Of a DNA stretch of 21,815 nt, positions 15,076-21,815 are shown piece after piece. Made by a program: the position numbers and the translations under genes. How positions within the stretch are numbered: position 1 is the first letter of the stretch; each line of letters begins with the position of its first letter. Source of the DNA: Opitutia bacterium (GTDB lineage: Bacteria > Verrucomicrobiota > Verrucomicrobiia > Opitutales > UBA953); the NCBI GenBank assembly GCA_003485955.1, contig DNHH01000066.1:2133-23947 (forward strand). The letters are read 5' to 3'. The notes under the pieces were generated by a model. That model saw only the letters and a program-made list of their open reading frames with translations, searched no databases and was not told the origin of the DNA.

Positions 15076-16170
15076 TTAAACTGCGCCGCCGGCTACCAAG
15101 GCTTTCCGTACAGAAAGCTCCGGAACGCTATCGTGCGTTACGGCTGCACCTAACTCTTGCATAACAATAAAGCGCAGAGTGCCGGATCGGATTTTTTTAT
15201 CGCGGCGCATCGCTGCCATTAAGTCTTCCGCCTTGAGCGGTTTGGCTAAGTTGATCGGCAGCGCGTTGAGTTGAAGTACGCCGTGCACTTTTTTAACCTG
15301 TGCCTCTGAAAGGAATCCAAGATCTTGCGAGAGTGTCGCGGCCATTGAAAGGCCGACCGCGATTGCTTCGCCGTGTAAGTAGGTGCCATACCCTGCGACG
15401 GCTTCAATGGCATGTCCAAAGGTATGGCCTAGGTTAAGCAGTGCACGTCCGTTAGTCTCCGCGGTCTCACGTTCATCTTTAGCTACAATACTAGCCTTCA
15501 TTTCAACACAACGCAGGATAATCGCAGCGAGCTCCGGGTGATTCCATGTGAGACGCCCAGCGCTTTCGAGTTTAGCGAAAAGTGCACCATCGCCGAGAAG
15601 ACCGTATTTAATAACTTCAGCCACCCCTGCCAAAAATTCTCTCACTGGCAGGCATTGGAGGACTTGGGTGTCTGCAAGTACGACTTGGGGTTGATGGAAT
15701 GCGCCTGCGAGATTTTTACCCTGCGGTAAATTAATGCCCGTCTTACCGCCTACAGAGCTATCAACCATCGCAAGCAAGGTTGTAGGTATTTGAATAAAAG
15801 AAACGCCACGCAAGTAAGATGCTGCAGCAAACCCCGCGAGATCGCCGACTACGCCACCGCCGAGCGCAATGACAGTACCATCGCGCCCCATGGCGGCGGC
15901 AGCAAGTCCCTCCCAAATACGCGCAAGCTCAGCGGATGACTTAGCGGTTTCGCCATCGACTTGAGTGATGATGACGGGCCCGTGTTCTGCTAAAGCTTTG
16001 ACGAGAGCGGGCAGTGCCTTTTGCACGCCTGGAGAGGTCACCGTTACGACCACCCGGCCTTTGGCTCTTTCCGTAGCGGCCCGCACCACGGCCTCATGGC
16101 TGATGCCATTGCCGATGCGCACCTCATAGGTACGATCTCCAAGCGACACAGTGTGGGCAATAGAACTCAT
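15076..16170 (-). CDS. aroB: 3-dehydroquinate synthase
   Basis: AroB converts DAHP to 3-dehydroquinate, the second step of the shikimate pathway, using NAD and a divalent metal. With start ATG 16168-16170 the protein has 364 residues, the normal length. The NAD-binding motif GGGVVGD is at 104-110 and VDSSVGGK at 126-133. The metal ligands line up as E175 (AEVIKYG), H239 (NLGHTFGH) and H256 (HGEA). The frame reaches back to TTG 16218, but this would add 16 residues that do not match the family, so the ATG is preferred. It is the last gene of the ribBA-ribH-nusB-ftsY-aroB run, 48 nt after ftsY, and it converges on the small lipoprotein gene. Confidence 0.96.
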   Translation of the reverse strand: MSSIAHTVSLGDRTYEVRIGNGISHEAVVRAATERAKGRVVVTVTSPGVQKALPALVKALAEHGPVIITQVDGETAKSSAELARIWEGLAAAAMGRDGTVIALGGGVVGDLAGFAAASYLRGVSFIQIPTTLLAMVDSSVGGKTGINLPQGKNLAGAFHQPQVVLADTQVLQCLPVREFLAGVAEVIKYGLLGDGALFAKLESAGRLTWNHPELAAIILRCVEMKASIVAKDERETAETNGRALLNLGHTFGHAIEAVAGYGTYLHGEAIAVGLSMAATLSQDLGFLSEAQVKKVHGVLQLNALPINLAKPLKAEDLMAAMRRDKKIRSGTLRFIVMQELGAAVTHDSVPELSVRKALVAGGAV

Positions 16171-16218
16171 GGTGTTTACGCTTAGGCTTCTATAGCCCCC
16201 ACGGCAAGGCAGGAGCAA

Positions 16219-17124
16219 TTACGTTGATAGGCCGACGAGAGCTCGAGCGTAGGCCGTGGCGTTGAATGGCTGGAGGTCTTCGACGTTCTCGCCAACGCCG
16301 ATAAAGCGAATCGGAAGACCTGTTGCCCGTGCGATGCCAATGGCCGCTCCGCCCTTACCTGCGCCATCAAGTTTCGTAACAATGATTCCGGTTAAGCCAA
16401 TCGCTTGATGAAAACTTCGAGCTTGTTCGATGGAGTTTGCCCCAAGCGAGCCATCGACAACCAGCCACCGTTCGTGCGGTGAATGCGTGTGTGCTTTAGA
16501 GGAGACGCGGATAAGTTTACGCAACTCTTCTAAGAGGTGTTCTTTGGTGTGAAGTCGACCAGCGCTATCCAATAAGACGGCTGCCATGCCGCGTGCTTTG
16601 CCTGCGGAGATTGCATCAAAAGCTACCGAAGCAGGATCCGCTCCAGGCTTACCGCCGACGAGTGGTACGCTCAATTTTTCAGCCCAGGCTTCGAGTTGTG
16701 CGCCAGCGGCTGCACGAAATGTATCACAGGCAGCCAGTAATGTTGGGTGACCTTCCGCTTGTAACTTATGCGCAAGTTTCGCCGCCGTTGTCGTTTTGCC
16801 TGCTCCGTTGACACCAACTAAGACAATTACGAGTGGTTGGGCTGACCAATCCGGATTCCACGGCTCTGCGGAAACATGTCGAGCGATGACGGCAGCTGCG
16901 ACCTCAGCGGCACCACCCGCGCGTAAATCAGGTTCACGCCGCCAGGCATCTCTCACTGCCGCCATGACCTCGGCAGTTGTTTCCGGGCCAAGGTCGGCTG
17001 CGAGTAAACGTTCTTCTAATTGGGCTCCGGACGTAGCATCAAGTGGGCGTGCGAGCAGAGCGCTAATGGCGTCTGCGGTGTGCGCGAGACCAGAGCGTAG
17101 GCGCTGGAAAAATCCGCCAGCCAC
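16219..17124 (-). CDS. ftsY: signal recognition particle receptor FtsY
   Basis: FtsY is the SRP receptor GTPase that docks ribosome-SRP complexes at the inner membrane. The 301-residue protein has the N domain (about 1-90) and the G domain. G1 GVNGAGKTT is at 104-112, DTFRAAA at 134-140, and TKLDG at 250-254 with the closing GAGKGG. The G3 motif reads DSAGR (186-190) in place of the usual DTAGR, and the DATTGQN element reads DGSLGAN (224-230). The acidic A domain of longer FtsY proteins is missing, as in many short bacterial forms. The start is GTG 17122-17124, 2 nt after the nusB stop, with a GAGGA site 6 nt upstream. Assignment to FtsY rather than Ffh or FlhF rests on the short N-terminus and the C-terminal GVGENxEDLQPF signature. 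Confidence 0.95.
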   Translation of the reverse strand: MAGGFFQRLRSGLAHTADAISALLARPLDATSGAQLEERLLAADLGPETTAEVMAAVRDAWRREPDLRAGGAAEVAAAVIARHVSAEPWNPDWSAQPLVIVLVGVNGAGKTTTAAKLAHKLQAEGHPTLLAACDTFRAAAGAQLEAWAEKLSVPLVGGKPGADPASVAFDAISAGKARGMAAVLLDSAGRLHTKEHLLEELRKLIRVSSKAHTHSPHERWLVVDGSLGANSIEQARSFHQAIGLTGIIVTKLDGAGKGGAAIGIARATGLPIRFIGVGENVEDLQPFNATAYARALVGLST

Positions 17125-17126
17125 GA

Positions 17127-17591
17127 TTAGTCCTCAGCCGCTTCGCGAAGCGGGCGGCCGAGCCCTTCCTTCATCCGGTCGAGTACGCCATTCACAAAGC
17201 GGTGAGAGTCTTCACCTGCGTACATCTTGGAAATTTCGATAGCTTCATTAATTGTCACCACTGGCGGAATGTCGCGGCGACGCAGAAGTTCGTGCACAGC
17301 CAATCGTAAAATAGCTAATTCTACTTTGGCGATACGCTCAATCGACCAGTTTTCGGCGTGGGCTGCAATCGACCGATCAATCTCTTCGAGTTGCGCAAGC
17401 ACGCCATTCACTAATTCTTCGGCAAAGGCATAATAGTCGCGGGTGTGTTCTTGCATGAGCATGAAGTCGTGTAATGCGACCACGACGTCTTGAGGCCGTT
17501 GCGATTCCCAGATATAGAGAAACTGCATGGCAGCGACACGGTTATCGTGCCGGCGATTCCGCTTAGGCTTCTCTGGGGTAACAGGTTCCAT
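17127..17591 (-). CDS. nusB: transcription antitermination factor NusB
   Basis: NusB binds the boxA RNA of rRNA leaders with NusE (S10) and supports antitermination. The 154-residue protein has the family's N-terminal helix with the basic NRRHDNRVAAMQFLY pattern (about 11-25). Its C-terminal segment has the conserved INEAIEISK (about 117-125) and the ending RFVNGVLDRM. The start ATG overlaps the ribH stop (TAATG at 17589-17593), so translation is coupled. The ribH-nusB pairing is common in many bacteria. Confidence 0.96.
   Translation of the reverse strand: MEPVTPEKPKRNRRHDNRVAAMQFLYIWESQRPQDVVVALHDFMLMQEHTRDYYAFAEELVNGVLAQLEEIDRSIAAHAENWSIERIAKVELAILRLAVHELLRRRDIPPVVTINEAIEISKMYAGEDSHRFVNGVLDRMKEGLGRPLREAAED
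17131..17135 (-). promoter_or_regulatory. ribosome-binding site of ftsY
   Basis: GAGGA on the minus strand, 6 nt before the GTG start. It supports the GTG as the true ftsY start. It lies inside the 3' end of nusB. Confidence 0.65.
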
Positions 17592-18130
17592 TAGTTCTGG
17601 GCAAAAGGGTCGCCGCTTTTTTTCTGGGCGCGTTCTTCGTTGTCAATTTGTTCAAGGTGTTCGCCGAGTTCGACTCGGTGTACCGCCATTTCGAGGGCGG
17701 CGCGAGCGAACTCCGGACCGCGGTCCAGCAATCCCGTGCATCGCGCTTCCGCTTGGGTACGATCTAAAGTGACGATAATGCCGTTAATCATGGGCACCTC
17801 ACTTCGCAGCGCAGAGCTTTGCAAAGCGGAAGCGGTGGATGTCGCAATGATCTCATGGTGAGGCGTTTCGCCGGCAATGACAACGCCCAGGCCGATAACC
17901 GCATCGTACTCACCTGTCATGGCGAGCATGTGTGCTGCATAGGGAATTTCTGCTGAGCCGGGCACGTGCACGACTTTGATTTGTGCCAGCGGGACGCGGG
18001 CATCTAGTAAAGTGCGTTGAGCGCGTTGGAGCAAAACTTCAACCAGGTCGCTATTATAGCGTGCGGCCACGATGGCGAACCAGAGGTCGCTGCCATCAAT
18101 GGCGGTCGGTTTGGGCTTATCCTTGCTCAT
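17591..18130 (-). CDS. ribH: 6,7-dimethyl-8-ribityllumazine synthase
   Basis: RibH condenses 3,4-dihydroxy-2-butanone 4-phosphate with the ribitylamino-pyrimidine to lumazine, the penultimate step of riboflavin synthesis, as an icosahedral or pentameric enzyme. The 179-residue protein has ARYN at 23-26, GSAEIP at 58-63 (usually GAFEIP) and GETPHHE at 87-93 with H91 in the place of the catalytic histidine. R130 in TQAEAR sits in the place of the phosphate-binding arginine. It has a polar C-terminal tail of about 25 residues beyond the core fold (about 155-179). The start ATG is 67 nt after the ribBA-type gene. Confidence 0.95.
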   Translation of the reverse strand: MSKDKPKPTAIDGSDLWFAIVAARYNSDLVEVLLQRAQRTLLDARVPLAQIKVVHVPGSAEIPYAAHMLAMTGEYDAVIGLGVVIAGETPHHEIIATSTASALQSSALRSEVPMINGIIVTLDRTQAEARCTGLLDRGPEFARAALEMAVHRVELGEHLEQIDNEERAQKKSGDPFAQN

Positions 18131-18197
18131 GTGTGAAGGGACGGTCGTTTAAACCAACAGGCGAGGACCCTTCCCGCAAGCCCGAATGGAGACAGGC

Positions 18198-19274
18198 TTA
18201 AAGAAGTGGTACTTGCTCAACGATTTCCAGCCCGTGTCCCGAAAGGCCAACAACTTTTCGGGGGCTATGTGTGAGTAGTCGAATATGCCCCAGTCCGAGG
18301 TCAGCGAGGATTTGCGCGCCAACACCGTAATCGCGATCATCCATTTCGCCAAGTCGTACGCCAGCAGCGTCTGCCCGAACTCCGCCATCGGGTTGTCCAA
18401 CATGCAGAATGACTCCGCGACCTTCGGCTGCCACGGCTCGGAAGCTTGCCTCGAGAGTGCCCCCCAGTCCGAATGACTTACCGTGAAAGAGTTCCGCTAA
18501 TAAATTTTCGCGCTGAACGCGCACTAAGGTTGGCTCTTTATTAATGGTTCCGCGAACGAAGGCGAGATGCTGTCGTCCATCCGTTGAGCGGTAGACGTGC
18601 AGACGAAACTTTCCCCACGTACAATCGAAGTCACTGGTGGTGACGCACTCAACCAGGCGGGTGTCTTTGCGCCGATGCGCAATGAGTTGAGCGATCGAAA
18701 TCATGCGCAGGCCATGGCGTGCTTTCATTTCAATCAATTCAGGGACACGCGCCATCGTGCCGTCGTCATTCAGAATTTCGCAAATAACGCCACTGGGTGA
18801 AAGTCCTGCAAGCAAGGCAAGGTCGACCGCTGCTTCGGTATGGCCAGCACGTTGTAAAACCCCGCCGGGTCTCGCGAGGAGTGGAAAGATGTGACCTGGA
18901 CGAACGAGTTCCTCTGGACGTGTGGCCGGATTTGCGAGGAGTGCGATGGTGTGCGCGCGGTCCGCCGCGCTGATGCCTGTTGTGATTCCGCTGGCTGCGT
19001 CAACGGCGACTGCAAAGGCGGTACGTTGAGACTCTTTGTTTTCCGGGACCATCTGATCAATACCAAGGCGTCGGAGTTGGGCTTCGACGGTTGGTACGCA
19101 AATGAGTCCACGTCCAAACCGCGTCATAAAGTTAACGGCTTCCGGAGTGACTTTGGTTGCCGCCATCACGAGGTCCCCCTCATTTTCACGGTTTTCGTCG
19201 TCAGTGACCACGACCATTCGACCTGCGGCAATATCCGCAATAGCGTCATCGACTTGGTCAAAGGGTTTTTGCAT
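18198..19274 (-). CDS. ribB: 3,4-dihydroxy-2-butanone 4-phosphate synthase with degenerate GTP cyclohydrolase II domain
   Basis: This 358-residue fusion has an intact RibB domain (1 to about 202). It has the acidic active-site loop DDENRENEGD at 25-34 and the catalytic histidine H145 in the GHTEAAVDL motif. It makes dihydroxybutanone phosphate from ribulose 5-phosphate. The C-terminal domain (about 205-358) has the fold pattern of GTP cyclohydrolase II, including a well kept DRDYGVGAQILADLG (about 293-307) and GLEIVEQVP. It has no cysteine after C208, so the three zinc ligands of the CxxxxxxxxxGSxRCDC motif are missing. The RQEGRGIG motif is replaced by a QPDGG run near 274. This resembles the RibBX arrangement known in Proteobacteria, in which only RibB is active. 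The start is ATG 19272-19274; the TTG at 19316 would add 14 unmatched residues. Most databases will call it RibBA. Confidence 0.92.
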   Translation of the reverse strand: MQKPFDQVDDAIADIAAGRMVVVTDDENRENEGDLVMAATKVTPEAVNFMTRFGRGLICVPTVEAQLRRLGIDQMVPENKESQRTAFAVAVDAASGITTGISAADRAHTIALLANPATRPEELVRPGHIFPLLARPGGVLQRAGHTEAAVDLALLAGLSPSGVICEILNDDGTMARVPELIEMKARHGLRMISIAQLIAHRRKDTRLVECVTTSDFDCTWGKFRLHVYRSTDGRQHLAFVRGTINKEPTLVRVQRENLLAELFHGKSFGLGGTLEASFRAVAAEGRGVILHVGQPDGGVRADAAGVRLGEMDDRDYGVGAQILADLGLGHIRLLTHSPRKVVGLSGHGLEIVEQVPLL

Positions 19275-19331
19275 AGATTCGCTTACGGAGTGTGAGAAGC
19301 CTTGTCGCTCGTGCAAGTGGCGACTGACAGA

Positions 19332-21785
19332 TTAGCGATACTCAAACTCCACCGTCGCCGTCATGTCATGGTCGGTCACTGCCCGAATCCAATATGCGCT
19401 AAAAGCTTTAGGGAATGTATGGTGAATGGCCTTGCCTGGGCTAGTCTTGAAGGATGTGTACGGCAGCCAGACCCCTGTGCCGTCAACGTCAACCTCTAGC
19501 CGCACAGTCGCTGCAGCATCACCTTCTACAGTGACGGCGCATTGGTCGTAACCTGACATCAGGTAAGGATCTGAGTAAACGCCGCTACGAACAGCGCTTT
19601 CCTTCCAGGGGCCGCCTTGCCCGCGCGCTTTACCGAGACGCCAGAGATCATCAACTGCACCAACCCAAACCGCTGCGGATCCGTCAGCACTTCGTAGTAG
19701 GTGCTTGTTAGGTTTAGCGTCTGCATCAATGCCGGTGATGAAGAGCATCCCGAATTGCGTACAGAAGTCCTCAATTTTACGTCCATGTGTCGACACCGCT
19801 CGCACTTTTGCCATGCCCTGTGCATTGCGCGCAGGCAGTTCAAAGAAAGTGCCGCCGACATTTAGGAGGTCGCGCTCGGTGGCGACTTCTCGACAGAAGC
19901 GGCTTGTTGCGATGTCACGATCCGTTGTTGCAAATGGAAGCCGCCAGCGCTTCCCGTCTTCCTCAATCACAATAGATGCAGCGTCGGCCTTGATTGAAGG
20001 CATTAGACTGGGTGCGCAGGCGGTGACGTTTTTAAAGGCACTATCATCTTTTGTTGCGCTAACTTTAAGCGACTGGTCGATAGTGTAGAGTTGGTCGTTA
20101 AAGACTAGGCCGATGCGTTCGGAGCCCAGTGAGCGTAATACCCCGCCGCGTCGTTGTTGCGTGCTCGCTGAGGCAAGACAGTCGAAATCAGCGTCGGCTG
20201 AATTAGAACGCTGGTCTTCTGTCCGATAATGGAAAGAGGCGACGACGCCACGCGCGGACTTATTGACTGAAAGACGAACCCACGCGCCTTTTTCGGCCGC
20301 CGCAAAATCTACCCATGTAGTTTCGCGTGCTTGCACGGAGATTTCCCGCAGAACCGTCCATTTGTCATTACCTTCTGCGTCGACCCACACGGTGAACATT
20401 ACCGCTTCGTCGGATTGATGTGCTAAATAAAGCCCGCGGCTCGCAAAGCCTGAAAAGAGGAAAGGGTCGCTCTTGGTATCTGCCGCAAGTGTTTCCTTTA
20501 GCCAGAGCGATCCGCGCGCAACAACAGGCCCAAATTCATCGAGTTGCTTTGGGTGCAGAAACCATAGATTTGAATGTGATTGTGGCGGTGCTGCGCCCTC
20601 CGTTTTAAGCGAACGTTTATTCAGAAACTCTGACTTAGCCGAGTCGTCACAACCCAGAACAATGAGGTCGTTCCATCGACAGAAATCGCCGATGACTTTT
20701 AAGTAAGCTGAGCGCGGGGTAATCCCTGCAGATTGACTTGGACGGAAGTTGCGCGGGAAACGCCAAAAGGCACCGTGCATCGTCATCAATAAATCGCTTT
20801 CTCCAATGTCTCGGATGCGTGGCCACTCAGTGTTCCAGCCATGAGATCCGTCGTAGCTATGGCTTGGCTTGGGCAGACGGAAGGTCTGCCATCTGCCTTT
20901 ATCCAAAGCCATCAAGATAAGTGATTTGGCATCCCAGCCGACACTCCAAACAGGATCTGTCTCTGGGTGCGCGCTGCCCGTGATGCCACCGGGTCCTGAG
21001 ACTTCTGTGAACTGGTTACGGCGAATCAATGACCAGTCACCTTCGCCTTTCCATTCAGCTAAAGCACCCGAAGGAATAGTCGGGTCGGTTTGTACCCGGG
21101 CATCCATCTCTCCGTTGTTGGAATAAACAACGCGACCTTGTCCCGAGTAGAGTCCTTTGCCGTGATAACCTGGCAATCGTGAATGGCCTTCAGGTCCTGG
21201 AGGCTGATTTTTCTTCACTAGAGTAGATTCTTCTGGGCTACCCTTGGGGCGTGCCCGTTGGTTATCATCTTTGATGAGCGTGCGGACTTCGAGGGTGTGG
21301 ACGTCGACTTCATAAAGCCCTTCCTCCATGGTGGCGTAGTAGACCTTGTTGGCAGGGTCTGTTAGATGGCGCGCTGTGCCTGTCAGTCGTCCAGGCATGT
21401 GATCCGGTGAGATAACGCGTACATTTCCTTGGGCATTAATAAAATATGGCCCAATCAGCAGTTGGTTACTTTCCGTATGAATCATTCGGTTCGCAGGCGT
21501 GCCGCCAACACTTTCGGGTCGTGCGCGGATGGATAAATCTGGGCTAATTTCCCATAACTTATCTGAGGAACCAAAGGGTAGGTGCGGGCCATAAGTAATG
21601 ACCCAAAGTTTACCGGCCCATGGCACGACCGCCCCCGTTCCGCATTCACCCTCGCGATTTGCATAACTCAGGTACGGGTCGATTCCAGAAATTCCCGGAG
21701 TCGAAGCATCCTTTTTATAAAACCAAAATTTCCAGCCTACAAAAACGAGGGCAGCTAAAATCAGTAGATTCCTAAAGCGACGCAC
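19332..21785 (-). CDS. large anchored or exported protein with duplicated beta-rich module, function unknown
   Basis: I do not recognise a named family. The 817-residue protein has an N-terminal basic start and a hydrophobic segment (about 6-23), a signal anchor or uncleaved signal. The rest is beta-rich, with recurrent WxxxG, LWxI and LYEVD blades that suggest beta-propeller-like folds (about 50-400 and 545-710). Two copies of a module of about 80-110 residues are visible, at about 411-521 and about 716-817. Each has S-D-P-[FY]-L-[FM]-S-G-[FY] (439 and 738), a V-D-x-[DE]-G-like turn and an F-x-Y-R ending. So the plan looks like propeller, sandwich, propeller, sandwich. The start is GTG 21783-21785, because an in-frame TGA lies about 10 nt upstream; no Shine-Dalgarno site is visible. 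The gene ends 57 nt before ribB, so it may be co-transcribed with the riboflavin genes. Confidence 0.85.
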   Translation of the reverse strand: MRRFRNLLILAALVFVGWKFWFYKKDASTPGISGIDPYLSYANREGECGTGAVVPWAGKLWVITYGPHLPFGSSDKLWEISPDLSIRARPESVGGTPANRMIHTESNQLLIGPYFINAQGNVRVISPDHMPGRLTGTARHLTDPANKVYYATMEEGLYEVDVHTLEVRTLIKDDNQRARPKGSPEESTLVKKNQPPGPEGHSRLPGYHGKGLYSGQGRVVYSNNGEMDARVQTDPTIPSGALAEWKGEGDWSLIRRNQFTEVSGPGGITGSAHPETDPVWSVGWDAKSLILMALDKGRWQTFRLPKPSHSYDGSHGWNTEWPRIRDIGESDLLMTMHGAFWRFPRNFRPSQSAGITPRSAYLKVIGDFCRWNDLIVLGCDDSAKSEFLNKRSLKTEGAAPPQSHSNLWFLHPKQLDEFGPVVARGSLWLKETLAADTKSDPFLFSGFASRGLYLAHQSDEAVMFTVWVDAEGNDKWTVLREISVQARETTWVDFAAAEKGAWVRLSVNKSARGVVASFHYRTEDQRSNSADADFDCLASASTQQRRGGVLRSLGSERIGLVFNDQLYTIDQSLKVSATKDDSAFKNVTACAPSLMPSIKADAASIVIEEDGKRWRLPFATTDRDIATSRFCREVATERDLLNVGGTFFELPARNAQGMAKVRAVSTHGRKIEDFCTQFGMLFITGIDADAKPNKHLLRSADGSAAVWVGAVDDLWRLGKARGQGGPWKESAVRSGVYSDPYLMSGYDQCAVTVEGDAAATVRLEVDVDGTGVWLPYTSFKTSPGKAIHHTFPKAFSAYWIRAVTDHDMTATVEFEYR

Positions 21786-21815
21786 AGACGTTAATCAGCC
21801 ACCCCAACCGATAGT

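Noticed and set aside
19275..19331. FMN riboswitch upstream of the ribB gene
   Set aside because: The gap is 57 nt, much shorter than an FMN aptamer. The 67-nt gap before ribH is also too short, and neither shows the conserved aptamer segments.

Overview
The window is a gene-dense stretch of bacterial chromosome. It has no RNA genes, insertion sequences, phage genes or CRISPR. The protein set suggests a Gram-negative bacterium: an accB-accC operon, an AsmA-like envelope protein, a GldF/GldG/DUF4340 ABC cluster, a ribBA-ribH-nusB-ftsY-aroB run and a lipoprotein. The style of the proteins and the gene order fit Verrucomicrobiota, most likely class Opitutae. That taxonomic call is inference from protein resemblance and should be confirmed by a search.

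Layout. (1) 4-1573, plus strand: three translationally coupled genes for a Cys-rich small membrane protein, a DUF2752 membrane protein and a membrane-anchored or exported NUC1-type DNA/RNA endonuclease. (2) 1491-4363, minus strand: accB, accC and a PrmB-like glutamine methyltransferase. The last gene converges on the nuclease gene and overlaps it by 83 nt. (3) 4488-12805, minus strand: six genes spaced 2-7 nt apart, for a membrane-anchored TPR-like protein, an ABC ATPase, an ABC-2 permease, a GldG-like protein, a DUF4340 protein and a large AsmA-like protein. This reads as one envelope machine. (4) 12911-15069, plus strand: a phosphosugar mutase and a tiny lipoprotein. (5) 15076-21785, minus strand: a large uncharacterised anchored protein, then ribBA-type, ribH, nusB, ftsY and aroB.

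How the genes work together. AccB and AccC supply the biotin carrier and biotin carboxylase of acetyl-CoA carboxylase. The RibB half of the fusion and RibH supply the two substrates and the condensation step of lumazine synthesis. The GTP cyclohydrolase II half of the RibBA fusion has lost its zinc cysteines and catalytic motif, so another gene should supply that step. FtsY serves SRP membrane targeting, NusB serves rRNA antitermination and AroB serves the shikimate pathway. The ABC/GldG/DUF4340/AsmA operon is of unknown substrate and is the best candidate here for an under-described system. The 817-residue protein upstream of ribBA is also undescribed, and it contains an internal duplication.

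Expression signals are sparse. Most starts show no Shine-Dalgarno sequence. The two clear ones (GAGGA) precede non-ATG starts, at accB (TTG) and ftsY (GTG). I found no convincing intrinsic terminator. No stretch over 300 bases lacks a gene; the longest gap is 124 nt, upstream of accB.
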